A stretch of DNA of 15,007 nt from Thermotogae bacterium (GCA_015486095.1 WFSK01000045.1:1-15007); one strand, 5' to 3'; positions 1 to 6,983 are shown, counted from the first letter of the stretch. Translations and numbers: made by a program. The notes: generated from the sequence alone by a model not told the origin.

Positions 1-11
1 GTATAGAAGGG

Positions 12-284
12 CTAAGAAGTGGATGATCTTTCTGTAGGATCCTCCTCGATCCTTACCAATTCCAATTTCGTATCTGTCTTTAAACTCTCCACGATCTTCA
101 ACATATCTTCCAAATTACCGCCCGGGACTATTATTTTCAGCAAACCTGTCCGCGGATCTATATGGCGTACATTCGCCAGATTATCGAAAGATTCTACGAT
201 GTACATCAAGAAATGAACCTCCTCAGGAGATATTCTTATCCACAAGTCGTAATCTTTGTTGAAATCCCACGATCTTTTATTCAC
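12..284 (-). CDS. DUF4911-like small protein
   Basis: A 90-residue soluble protein that resembles the DUF4911 family, a short alpha/beta protein of unknown role found in Thermotogota and some other anaerobes. The core that suggests this is an N-terminal stretch with ISPEEVHFLMYIVESFDN (about 18-35), followed by IDPRTGLLKIIVPGGN (about 42-57) and a charged tail. There are no cysteines, signal peptide or membrane segment. The start is a GTG at 284-282, preceded by a GGTGA ribosome-binding-like sequence inside the end of the upstream gene. It overlaps the metallophosphatase gene by 8 bases, so it is the third gene of the topA transcript and is probably translationally coupled. Family assignment is from recalled similarity; function is unknown. 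Confidence 0.75.
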   Translation of the reverse strand: MNKRSWDFNKDYDLWIRISPEEVHFLMYIVESFDNLANVRHIDPRTGLLKIIVPGGNLEDMLKIVESLKTDTKLELVRIEEDPTERSSTS

Positions 285-906
285 TGCATTTCACCGAAAA
301 AAATCGAACCTCTGGCAGGACAACACAGGTCAATTCACCGCCATAAACACACCCTGTATCTATTCCGATCTTATTGTGCATGACCAAAGGGTGTTGCAAA
401 GGCGTATGTCCAAAAACAACACGCTTTCCGAAATCCCAATCCGAGTAGATGAACTCCTCTCTTATCCACACCATGCTCTCATGACTTTGCTTCTTTAAAG
501 GTACGCCAGGAACTAATCCTGCATGTACGAAAATGAAGTCATCGGTTTCATAATAATACTTCGTCTGCTCGAAGAAATCGAGATGAGAACTATCGATCTC
601 TTCTACCTTATCGACACCATAGCTTCGCAAAGTAGCTTCCGCCCCATTGTATGCCCATACGAGAAAGTCGAGTTTCCCCTGCCAAAAATCGAGTAACATC
701 TTTTCATGATTACCACGCAATGTTATGACATCCTTATGATACTCCTTGATGGACAATATTGTATCGATAACTGCCTTCGAATCCGGTCCTCTATCTATAT
801 AATCTCCCAGGAAAACAAGCGTATCATTTTCTTTAAACGGTAGCTTATTTATCAGCCTCTTCAGGGCGGTGGAACAACCATGTATATCACCTATGGCATA
901 GATCAT
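277..906 (-). CDS. PPP-family metallophosphatase (ApaH/PrpA-like)
   Basis: A 209-residue cytosolic dinuclear-metal phosphoesterase. All signature motifs of the PPP family are visible in order: GDIHGC (6-11, metal ligands D7 and H9), GDYIDRGP (34-41), RGNHE (64-68), the ligand H128 in FVHAGLVPG, and GHTP (166-169), followed by IDTGCVYGG (182-190), which is typical of symmetrical diadenosine tetraphosphatases and small bacterial Ser/Thr phosphatases. These two activities cannot be told apart from motifs alone: it could hydrolyse Ap4A or phosphoproteins. The length fits the single-domain bacterial form. The ATG start overlaps the topA stop as ATGA, so translation is coupled to topA. The link to topA is positional; no functional tie is shown. 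Confidence 0.88.
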   Translation of the reverse strand: MIYAIGDIHGCSTALKRLINKLPFKENDTLVFLGDYIDRGPDSKAVIDTILSIKEYHKDVITLRGNHEKMLLDFWQGKLDFLVWAYNGAEATLRSYGVDKVEEIDSSHLDFFEQTKYYYETDDFIFVHAGLVPGVPLKKQSHESMVWIREEFIYSDWDFGKRVVFGHTPLQHPLVMHNKIGIDTGCVYGGELTCVVLPEVRFFSVKCSE

Positions 907-3185
907 TTCTTATCAAACCACTTCTTACAAGTCTTGCAATAGAGTTTATTCTTTCTTTCATACAACACATCTCCACATATAGGGCATCTTTCATTAGTGG
1001 GTTTATCCCAACTTATGAAGTCACACGATTTTGGATTATTCGTACATATGTAATACTCCTTACCTCTTTTTGACCATCTTCGTACTATTTCACCATCACA
1101 ACCAGGTTTAGGGCAACTCACTCCTATTTTCTCTTCGTATCTTTCGGTATAATCACATTTTGGATAATTGGAACATCCGATGAACTTACCGTATTTCCCC
1201 TGTCTGATCACCAGATCTCCACCACATTTTGGGCACTTTCTCCCTATCTTCATTTCCTCATTCGAATTATTCAAGATGTCCTTTATCAATATGTGCTTGT
1301 CTTTGATCCCTGGGGTTAGTGTCGGTGAGACATTAACGCTCTTATCACATTCACTGCAATGAAGGTAAGGGCCATATTTTCCATACCTTAGCTCCATCAG
1401 GGTGCCACAATTAGGGCAAGGATAGTCTGTTTGCATACATATCTTTTCTAATGTTCCAGTAGCAATACTCTTCTCCACATCCGTGAATACCTTATCGAAT
1501 TCATCGTAAAACTTTTTCAAAACCACTATATGTGACGCATTACCTCTTTCTATCATATCCAATTCGGATTCCATCTCAGAAGTGAACTTAACACGTATCA
1601 ACTTCGGGAATTTTTTGATGAGAAATTCATTTACAACTATGCCCAATACAGTTGGCCTCAATTGCTGCTTGGAAAATTGGCGAATATAACCACGTGTTCT
1701 AAGGGTATTGAATATCGTAGCATAAGTACTCGGTCTACCAAGACCATCTGCCTCGAGTTTCTTTATCAAAGATGCCACTGTATACCTCGATGGTGGTTGA
1801 GTAAATTTCTGTATAGTCTTTATATCTTCGAAGATGACTTCCTTCCCTTCTGCCAAGGTTGAAGGGATCTTTCCTAACTGTTTACTCTTCTTTGAACTTT
1901 CGCTCCCCCACACCCTTCTGAACCCATCGAAGTATTCTTTCTTCACTTGGATGGAAAAAGTATGCTTGTTATCGGTTGAATCTATAGTTACAGTCGTTAT
2001 CGAATTGATCCCGGCTGCCATTTGTGAAGCGATAAATCTATTCCATATCAATCCATATAACTTAAATTGATCTCTCGATAAAAAACCTTTGACTTCATCA
2101 GGTGTTTTATCGAAATATGTGGGCCTTATGGCTTCATGTGCATCTTGGACAAAAGTCGATTTCTTGCCTTTCTTCTTTGAACCCGAAGTTGAACAATATT
2201 CCTTTCCATAATTTTCCATTATAAACCTTTTGGCAGCTTCTTTAGCCTGTTCAGATACCCTTATAGAATCCGTTCTCATATATGTTATGAGGGCAATATT
2301 TCCTTCTGGAGACTCCACACCTTCGTAAAGCTGTTGAGCTATTTGCATCGTCCTGGTTGGACTGAAATTCAATTTAGTAGCAGCATCTTGTTGAAGTGTA
2401 CTCGTTATATATGGATTAGGAGAAGAAACACGTTTCTTCACAGATTTCACGGATGTTACACGATACCGTGAGTGCATAAGTGTGTTCTTCACTATGGTAG
2501 CTTGGGAACTATTCGTAGCGATGTACTGCTTATCAACAAGGATGTCATTATATTTCACCAGTTTTGCCTCAATTTCTCTTTCTGAAGATATAATACCTAC
2601 AAATTCCCAATATTCCTGTGAGACAAAATCGCCTATTTCTTTTTCCCTATCGCACAGTAATTTCAACGCAACGGATTGTACCCTACCTGCACTCAAACCA
2701 CGCTGAATGGTCCTCCAGAGTAAGGGACTTATCTTATAACCTACGATTCTATCGAGTATTCTCCTTGCGAATTGCGCCTTTACCTTCTTTTCATCTATCG
2801 CTCCGGGTGATCTTAAAGCCCTTTTTATAGCATTTTCAGTGATCTCGTTGAAGGTAATGCGTACATCGTCATCTGTGGGTATACCTAACACTTGAGCAAC
2901 ATGCCAGGCTATAGCTTCCCCTTCTCTATCTGGATCGGACGCTATGTATACCTTATCCTTATTCTTTATAGCTTCTTTTAGGGCACGAATTATTTTGTCC
3001 TTTCCCTTTATGATCTCAAAATCGGGTTTAAAATCATGCTCTATATCCACACCGAACTTGCTCTTAGGCAAATCTCTGATATGACCCTGACATGCCATGA
3101 CCTCGAAATTCTTCCCAAGATACTTGCCAATGGATTTTGCCTTCGTTGGTGATTCAACTATAACGAGTTGCTTTTTAGTCTTCAT
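903..3185 (-). CDS. topA: DNA topoisomerase I (type IA)
   Basis: A 760-residue type IA topoisomerase that relaxes negative supercoils by cutting one strand through a 5'-phosphotyrosine. The Toprim domain starts at once with LVIVESPTKAKSIGKYLG (7-24, catalytic E11) and carries the acidic triad in SDPDREGE (D84, D86, E88). The active-site tyrosine is Y302 in ITYMRTDS. After the core (to about residue 585) come four C-terminal zinc ribbons: C590/C593/C610/C613, C651/C654/C671/C677, C691/C696/C714/C721 and C734/C737/C750/C753. The start ATG has a GGCGGTGAAAG leader. It is the first gene of a three-gene minus-strand transcript. Tandem TATAAT-like -10 boxes lie about 60-75 bases upstream, and a longer structured leader is possible. 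A reverse gyrase is ruled out because there is no helicase domain. Confidence 0.97.
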   Translation of the reverse strand: MKTKKQLVIVESPTKAKSIGKYLGKNFEVMACQGHIRDLPKSKFGVDIEHDFKPDFEIIKGKDKIIRALKEAIKNKDKVYIASDPDREGEAIAWHVAQVLGIPTDDDVRITFNEITENAIKRALRSPGAIDEKKVKAQFARRILDRIVGYKISPLLWRTIQRGLSAGRVQSVALKLLCDREKEIGDFVSQEYWEFVGIISSEREIEAKLVKYNDILVDKQYIATNSSQATIVKNTLMHSRYRVTSVKSVKKRVSSPNPYITSTLQQDAATKLNFSPTRTMQIAQQLYEGVESPEGNIALITYMRTDSIRVSEQAKEAAKRFIMENYGKEYCSTSGSKKKGKKSTFVQDAHEAIRPTYFDKTPDEVKGFLSRDQFKLYGLIWNRFIASQMAAGINSITTVTIDSTDNKHTFSIQVKKEYFDGFRRVWGSESSKKSKQLGKIPSTLAEGKEVIFEDIKTIQKFTQPPSRYTVASLIKKLEADGLGRPSTYATIFNTLRTRGYIRQFSKQQLRPTVLGIVVNEFLIKKFPKLIRVKFTSEMESELDMIERGNASHIVVLKKFYDEFDKVFTDVEKSIATGTLEKICMQTDYPCPNCGTLMELRYGKYGPYLHCSECDKSVNVSPTLTPGIKDKHILIKDILNNSNEEMKIGRKCPKCGGDLVIRQGKYGKFIGCSNYPKCDYTERYEEKIGVSCPKPGCDGEIVRRWSKRGKEYYICTNNPKSCDFISWDKPTNERCPICGDVLYERKNKLYCKTCKKWFDKK

Positions 3186-3243
3186 CTTTCACCGCCTTAT
3201 TACACTTCGTGTCTTTTCCAATCGATCTAACCTGAATTTAAGA

Positions 3244-3260
3244 ATTATACCACAATTATA
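3244..3260 (-). promoter_or_regulatory. Candidate topA promoter, two -10 boxes
   Basis: On the minus strand two exact TATAAT hexamers lie 5 bases apart, at 3260-3255 and 3249-3244, about 60 bases upstream of the topA start. The upstream one has TTGTTG 18 bases before it as a weak -35 (only the TTG matches). The downstream one has no good -35. The AT-rich setting contrasts with the GC-richer stretch just upstream. The pattern is clear but promoter activity is inferred. Confidence 0.45.
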
Positions 3261-3291
3261 AGTCTATACCATTTTATCCAACAACCCAAAT

Positions 3292-3301
3292 CACGATCGT
3301 G
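3292..3301. promoter_or_regulatory. Perfect 10-bp palindrome CACGATCGTG
   Basis: A self-complementary 10-mer with no loop, located about 30-40 bases upstream of the candidate topA -10 boxes. With no spacer it cannot form a stable RNA hairpin, so if it does anything it would be a binding site for a dimeric protein. It could also be chance. Confidence 0.25.
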
Positions 3302-3387
3302 GGATAAAGTCTACTGTTGTTTCGAGGCGGGCATGAGTGTACCTTATGCTTGATTCGGTTAGTTTTGCAGGATTATGTTTGTGATCT

Positions 3388-3429
3388 GTGAAGGATGACA
3401 AGTGAAGAGTGATCAGTGAAGGGTGGTGT
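3388..3429. repeat. Three imperfect 14-bp tandem repeats
   Basis: Three head-to-tail units each begin GTGAAG: GTGAAGGATGACAA (3388-3401), GTGAAGAGTGATCA (3402-3415) and GTGAAGGGTGGTGT (3416-3429). The first six bases are identical in all three, and GTGA/GATGA-type purine-rich sequence continues after. They lie in the gene-free stretch between topA and the plus-strand operon. Such purine-rich repeats can arise by slippage; no function is evident. Confidence 0.6.
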
Positions 3430-3521
3430 AGGCATTTATTGCTCGTCACAGTCCGGCGTGATACCCCGAGTCGAACAACATCTTCACTTACACAACGACG
3501 CACACCACTAAAACTCCATGA

Positions 3522-3720
3522 GGTAGGAGGCATATCTCGATGTGCGAGTGTTGTGAACGGTTGCGAAGCTGGAGGAAGGTAGCATACTGGCGAGAAACAG
3601 GATGTTTTGAGTGCATCGGCATTCAAGGAAGAATGCTCGATGCTGACCAATATGCTACCGACGAAAGCGAGCAACGTGTTCGTTCACATTGACGACGCAC
3701 ATCGAGATATACCTCCTACC
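3522..3720. repeat. 199-bp imperfect long inverted repeat
   Basis: The outer arms 3522-3546 and 3696-3720 are complementary at 24 of 25 positions. Inside them follow shorter paired blocks: 3552-3559 with 3681-3688, 3560-3564 with 3671-3675, and 3578-3590 with 3647-3659 (12 of 13). A terminal hairpin is formed by 3613-3624 with 3631-3643 (12 pairs, one bulged base, six-base loop). The blocks are nested in order, so the whole segment can fold into one long stem. The form fits either a structured RNA or a miniature inverted-repeat element with 25-bp ends. No clear target-site duplication is seen in the flanks. Confidence 0.85.
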
Positions 3721-3726
3721 GAACGC

Positions 3727-3755
3727 TTGACACTTTCGTTCAGACATTATAGCAT
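3727..3755 (+). promoter_or_regulatory. Candidate plus-strand sigma-70-type promoter
   Basis: A perfect TTGACA (3727-3732) is followed after 17 bases by TAGCAT (3750-3755), which matches TATAAT at four of six positions. It would start a transcript near 3762 running into the REC-FapA operon, with a leader of about 65 bases. It overlaps the minus-strand extended -10 and the 20-bp palindrome. Activity is inferred. Confidence 0.35.
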
Positions 3756-3760
3756 GTCTG
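3741..3760. promoter_or_regulatory. Operator-like 20-bp palindrome over promoters
   Basis: CAGACAT-TATAGC-ATGTCTG has perfect 7-bp arms and a 6-bp centre. The minus-strand TATAAT sits at its centre and the plus-strand -10 candidate (3750-3755) is also inside it. A dimeric regulator bound here would cover both. It could instead form a small hairpin, but there is no following T-run, so a terminator is unlikely. Confidence 0.4.
3746..3754 (-). promoter_or_regulatory. Extended -10 promoter TGCTATAAT, minus strand
   Basis: Reading the minus strand, TGC (3754-3752) directly precedes a perfect TATAAT (3751-3746), the full extended -10 form that can work without a good -35. The -35 region is weak (ATGGAA at 17 bases). 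Transcription would begin about 3739 and run through the long inverted repeat towards topA. Confidence 0.45.
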
Positions 3761-3799
3761 AGTCTCGATTCCATCTGGGATTTAAGGGACAATTTGGAT

Positions 3800-3805
3800 T
3801 ATAAT
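3800..3805 (+). promoter_or_regulatory. TATAAT -10 box before REC-FapA gene
   Basis: An exact TATAAT stands 22 bases before the chosen GTG start. It would give a start point near 3812 and a leader of about 16 bases that still includes the GGGTGA ribosome site at 3817-3822. No convincing -35 is seen at 16-18 bases upstream, so this is a second, competing candidate to the TTGACA promoter. Confidence 0.35.
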
Positions 3806-3827
3806 ATACTTGATATGGGTGAGCGGT

Positions 3828-5885
3828 GTGAATAAAAGCATATTATTTATAGACGATGACAGGATCATATGTGAGTTGATCGATGAAATATTAACCAAAG
3901 AGGGGTATGAAACTTATACCGCATATTCTGGTCTATCGGGATTAAATCTTGCTTTAACGTTTCGACCAACGATCATCATATTAGACGTACTCATGCCAAA
4001 ATTAAATGGCTGGGAGGTCCTCAAACTTTTGAAATTCGATGACAGGACAAGACATATACCTGTGATCGTCGCAACTGCCAGTAATCTTCCCGATGATAAG
4101 AATAAGGCATATTCCTTAGGAGCTGAGAGTTTCCTCCAAAAACCATTCACATCCAAAGAACTACTCGATGTCCTGAATTCGATGAAATTTCCTGAAAAAG
4201 CGGTAAACAAACCTCATTTACATTATCATGTGCTCGCTTCAAGTGCCCAAGAGGCACTGGAGATCGCTAGCAGAGAATGGGATGTAGATATATCAAGGCT
4301 TGACGTAGAAAAGCTTGAATCCAAAGTATCTTTTTCTAACAGAGTCTCTATACTCATGGTAACCCTTAGAGATACCGGTATATCCAACGAAATACCGGAT
4401 TTAGATGCCATCTTCGAACAGATGGATCTGGATATAAAATCCATCGCAGAAAAAAGCACCGATATCGCTAAACTAACAGGGGGAGAGGACGAGTTCATTC
4501 AAGAACTTCAAGCGGAGATCGCTCCCCCCATTGAGGTTTCTGTATCAGATGATGAGATGAAGGCATACTTATCGTTGAGATATATAGATCGAGATATCAA
4601 GAGTGAGGATGTCTTTAGATGTCTTGCAAATTCGGGTGTTGTATATGGAATAAAAAGAAAAGAGATAGAGAAACTCGTTAAAACTGTTAATGAGGAAAAA
4701 ACGAATGTAGAGAAGGTCTTAGTAGCCACAGGAAAATCCGCCAAAGATGGGAAAGATTCACACTTAAAGTTATACTTCACGAAGGTTGCTCCGAAACTCG
4801 TAGAAGATGAACAAGGGCGCGTAGATTTCAAATCGATGACAGTGATCAATCAGGCCACGGTAGGACAACTCATCGCAGAAAAGATCCCTCCAGAACCTGG
4901 TGAAGATGGAATAACTGTTACCGGGAAGAAGATAAACGCACGTAAAGGAAGAGATATTCCTATAAAACTCAATCCAAATGTAAGGGCCTCGGAAGACGGA
5001 ACTAAATTTTACTCTAAGATCGTTGGAAATCCTTACTTCACTGGTACTGAGTTGGGAGTCAATGAACTCTATATCGTTGAAGGTAATGTAGATTATTCAA
5101 CCGGAAATATCATTTTCGTTGGTGACGTGAGGGTAAAGGGAAATGTGTTGAGTGGTTTTGAGATACGTACTGGAGGGAACGTAACTATAGGAGGTTTTTT
5201 GGAGGGAAATGTTAATATCGGAGGAGACCTCGTGGTAAAGAAAGGTATAATTGGCGCTCCTGAACGCACTTTGCGGGTTGGTGGTAACCTTTATTGTGAA
5301 TATATTCAAAATGCGTTTGTAGAGGTAGGAGGCAATGTTAAGGTTGCTACTGGCATAGTGAATAGTGGGATAAAGGTGGGTAAAACTGTGGAGGTAATAG
5401 GAAGGAAACCTGGAAGCATAGTAGGTGGAATCGTTCAGGCTGGGGTCAACGTCGTTGCCAACGTAATAGGTTCACCTATGGGCACTAAGACTGTAGTCAT
5501 GGCATCATGGAATGCAGAAATAAAGAAGAGAATAAATACTTTGATGGCAACCCTTGCCATAAAAAAACAGCATTTGGTTTCTCTGAGCACGCTTTACAAG
5601 AAGTATTTTTCTGATAATCAGAAGATGAAGGAGAGTGAAGAATTCAAAAAGCTAACCAGAAAGATGAAAGAACTCGATAACGAGATAAATGTACTCGAAG
5701 ATAAGATAAGAAAGATGAAATACATAGTGAATAGATATATCGGACATATTGAGGTGCGTGATGTTCTTTATTCTGGAGTGATCGTGTATATAGGTGACAA
5801 TAGATTCGAAGTCAAGCACGATCTAAGATCTGTTATAATTCGTTACGAAGGAAAGACCGGCGAGTTCAAAAAGATATGGAGGTAA
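3828..5885 (+). CDS. Response-regulator receiver fused to FapA (DUF342)
   Basis: A 685-residue multidomain protein. Residues about 3-122 are a complete CheY-like receiver: acidic pocket D9-D11 (in LFIDDD), phospho-acceptor D53 (ILDVLMP), switch T83 and K105 (QKPF). Residues about 131-165 look like a Jag_N-type domain (HYHVLASSAQEALEIASREW). From about 240 comes FapA/DUF342, with the repetitive beta-helix rich in GGNV/GNV turns at about 405-560 (e.g. GGNVTIGGFLEGNVNIGGD). A charged coiled coil (about 565-635) and a short beta-rich tail end the protein. FapA proteins are often linked to flagella or cell-surface polymers, but their biochemical role is poorly known. I chose GTG 3828 because GGGTGA lies 5 bases before it and the receiver begins at once; an in-frame TTG at 3810 would add six residues. 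It is the first gene of a plus-strand operon; its stop lies within the next gene's ribosome site. Confidence 0.9.
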   Translation: MNKSILFIDDDRIICELIDEILTKEGYETYTAYSGLSGLNLALTFRPTIIILDVLMPKLNGWEVLKLLKFDDRTRHIPVIVATASNLPDDKNKAYSLGAESFLQKPFTSKELLDVLNSMKFPEKAVNKPHLHYHVLASSAQEALEIASREWDVDISRLDVEKLESKVSFSNRVSILMVTLRDTGISNEIPDLDAIFEQMDLDIKSIAEKSTDIAKLTGGEDEFIQELQAEIAPPIEVSVSDDEMKAYLSLRYIDRDIKSEDVFRCLANSGVVYGIKRKEIEKLVKTVNEEKTNVEKVLVATGKSAKDGKDSHLKLYFTKVAPKLVEDEQGRVDFKSMTVINQATVGQLIAEKIPPEPGEDGITVTGKKINARKGRDIPIKLNPNVRASEDGTKFYSKIVGNPYFTGTELGVNELYIVEGNVDYSTGNIIFVGDVRVKGNVLSGFEIRTGGNVTIGGFLEGNVNIGGDLVVKKGIIGAPERTLRVGGNLYCEYIQNAFVEVGGNVKVATGIVNSGIKVGKTVEVIGRKPGSIVGGIVQAGVNVVANVIGSPMGTKTVVMASWNAEIKKRINTLMATLAIKKQHLVSLSTLYKKYFSDNQKMKESEEFKKLTRKMKELDNEINVLEDKIRKMKYIVNRYIGHIEVRDVLYSGVIVYIGDNRFEVKHDLRSVIIRYEGKTGEFKKIWR

Positions 5886-5890
5886 ATTTG

Positions 5891-6454
5891 ATGAATATAT
5901 TAGATCCTGTGGGAGCGAAGAAGTTTACAGCAGTTGATTTACTCAAAGGTATGGTATTCTTTAGATTACCCGTCATATTTTACTCGATGGAGCGACACCC
6001 GGTGGCAACAAACGAAGGAGGCAGGGAAATCCTGTATAGAATTCAAGATGATGAAGAATTCGTTGCAAAGATGTTTGTCGATCTTCAACCGGGAGGATTC
6101 AAAGTCCTATCTGAAAAGATAGGAGAAGACGAATTTTCGATCACCGTTTTGTTCTCTACCTCAGCAACAGGTGAAGGGTTGGGTTATATCGCTGTCTTCA
6201 AAAATATTAGTGATAAAAGTTTTACACTATCGGTGGAGGAAATGAACTCTTTGAGACAATATATCATAGAGGAAAGAAGAATGATATCGAATATCATGTT
6301 AGTTATAGGGGCACTTAAACCGGAGGTGTTTTCAGAAAGATCGAGAGAATTGTTAGATAGGATTTCGAGAAGATTCGTTACAGTTTTTAACGAGATAGAA
6401 GCCATCTTAAATAAAGTATCGAATAGAGGCGAAGTTCGTAATGACGATCGATAA
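5891..6454 (+). CDS. Unknown protein, operon gene 2
   Basis: A 187-residue protein that I do not recognise. The N-terminal two thirds are mixed alpha/beta (LLKGMVFFRLPVIFYSME near the start, then two beta-rich stretches to about residue 110). The rest is helical, with a charged helix pair at about 120-185 (EERRMISNIMLVIGAL, then SRELLDRISRRFVTVFNEIE). A small PAS- or PilZ-like fold followed by a coiled coil would fit this layout, but no motif proves it. There is no signal peptide. ATG 5891 is preferred because GGAGGT at 5878-5883 sits 7 bases before it; an upstream in-frame ATG at 5876 would overlap the previous gene and has no such site. It lies between a receiver-FapA protein and a conserved unknown, so a signalling role is only a guess. 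Confidence 0.8.
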   Translation: MNILDPVGAKKFTAVDLLKGMVFFRLPVIFYSMERHPVATNEGGREILYRIQDDEEFVAKMFVDLQPGGFKVLSEKIGEDEFSITVLFSTSATGEGLGYIAVFKNISDKSFTLSVEEMNSLRQYIIEERRMISNIMLVIGALKPEVFSERSRELLDRISRRFVTVFNEIEAILNKVSNRGEVRNDDR

Positions 6455-6983
6455 GATAGGATATCTTATGGTTAACAGGTCTGAAGATGCAAGCTATACT
6501 GGTGGGGTTATGATAATCGATAGATATGGAATGCCACATGAATTCAAGTATACCGAGCCTATCCGTCCTACGAAATTACAGAGGATCCTGTACGGTAAAG
6601 CTCTGGATAGGTATATAAAGAACGAAGTCATCGTTAAGAATCTCATCTCGAAGATCGAAAACGCACCCTCGCTTTATTTCGTAAAAGAGAGAGAATTGAG
6701 TGATTTTGGCTCGGAATTGAAGAGGTTATTCGTTACTGTAAGTGTATCGATGGATGATCCAGGCAAAGAAGTTGGCAGCATAAAACAAACAGAGGGGGGA
6801 GAATTCATAATCAGAGTTTCTTCAACGGAGGTCTTCAGATGCTATTCTAATGCTCTTAAATCTTCTGAAAGAATGAAGGAGTTCACGGAAATTTTATTAG
6901 AGCTTTCGAAGACTCTCGATCTTCTTGAACCGTTTAATCGTGTAGAGGAGGCACTTGAGTTTATATGCAAACAGAAGAGTTAA
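6441..6983 (+). CDS. Conserved unknown protein, operon gene 3
   Basis: A 180-residue soluble protein of unknown function. Its most distinctive part is near the start: GGVMIIDRYGMPHEFKYTEP (about 21-40) followed by IRPTKLQRILYG (41-52). I recall this type of sequence, with YTEPxRPTxLQRxLYG, from hypothetical proteins in several phyla, but could not check. The middle has two beta stretches and the end is helical (about 140-178). There are no conserved catalytic His/Asp/Cys clusters and only two cysteines (C134 and C176). The ATG overlaps the previous gene by 14 bases, with AGAGG 11 bases upstream, and its 3' end overlaps the sirtuin gene by 19 bases. This tight packing suggests its product is made together with both neighbours. 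Confidence 0.82.
   Translation: MTIDKIGYLMVNRSEDASYTGGVMIIDRYGMPHEFKYTEPIRPTKLQRILYGKALDRYIKNEVIVKNLISKIENAPSLYFVKERELSDFGSELKRLFVTVSVSMDDPGKEVGSIKQTEGGEFIIRVSSTEVFRCYSNALKSSERMKEFTEILLELSKTLDLLEPFNRVEEALEFICKQKS

Larger units (their letters stand above)
3300..3740 (-). ncRNA. Candidate structured RNA or long topA leader
   Basis: This gene-free stretch is GC-richer than its neighbours by eye (33 of 60 bases at 3421-3480 and 32 of 60 at 3541-3600, against 18 of 60 at 3841-3900), which is how structured RNAs often stand out in AT-rich thermophiles. A strong extended -10 (TGCTATAAT, 3754-3746 on the minus strand) would start a minus-strand RNA near 3739, just before a long hairpin at 3720-3522. 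Both mismatches in the best stems are C-A on the plus strand but G-U on the minus strand, which favours a minus-strand RNA. No poly-U terminator is visible before topA, so it could equally be a 550-base leader of topA. It does not match RNase P RNA, tmRNA, SRP RNA or 6S as I know them. The right-hand end is set by the promoter; the left end is arbitrary. Confidence 0.35.

Noticed and set aside
3468..3476. tRNA T-loop-like GTTCGACTC on the minus strand
   Set aside because: The flanking five bases do not pair properly and no acceptor, D or anticodon arm can be built around it.
3571..3600. GGAGGAAGG followed by GAGAAACAGG, reminiscent of RNase P RNA blocks
   Set aside because: The rest of the conserved RNase P core is absent and the spacing is wrong.
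3291..3674. 127-codon open frame on the minus strand in the gene-free stretch
   Set aside because: The translation is low-complexity in style, runs straight through the inverted repeat and tandem repeats, has no ribosome site, and does not resemble the codon use of neighbouring genes.
3696..3720. Terminal inverted repeat of an insertion sequence
   Set aside because: No transposase or remnant lies between the arms (199 bp in total) and no target duplication is seen; a non-autonomous miniature element remains possible but an IS is not supported.
3741..3760. Intrinsic terminator
   Set aside because: The palindrome arms could pair but no T-run follows on either strand.
3607..3804. 65-codon open frame on the plus strand
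   Set aside because: It lies across one arm of the long hairpin and the palindrome, has no ribosome site and shows no protein-like pattern; best explained by the repeat.
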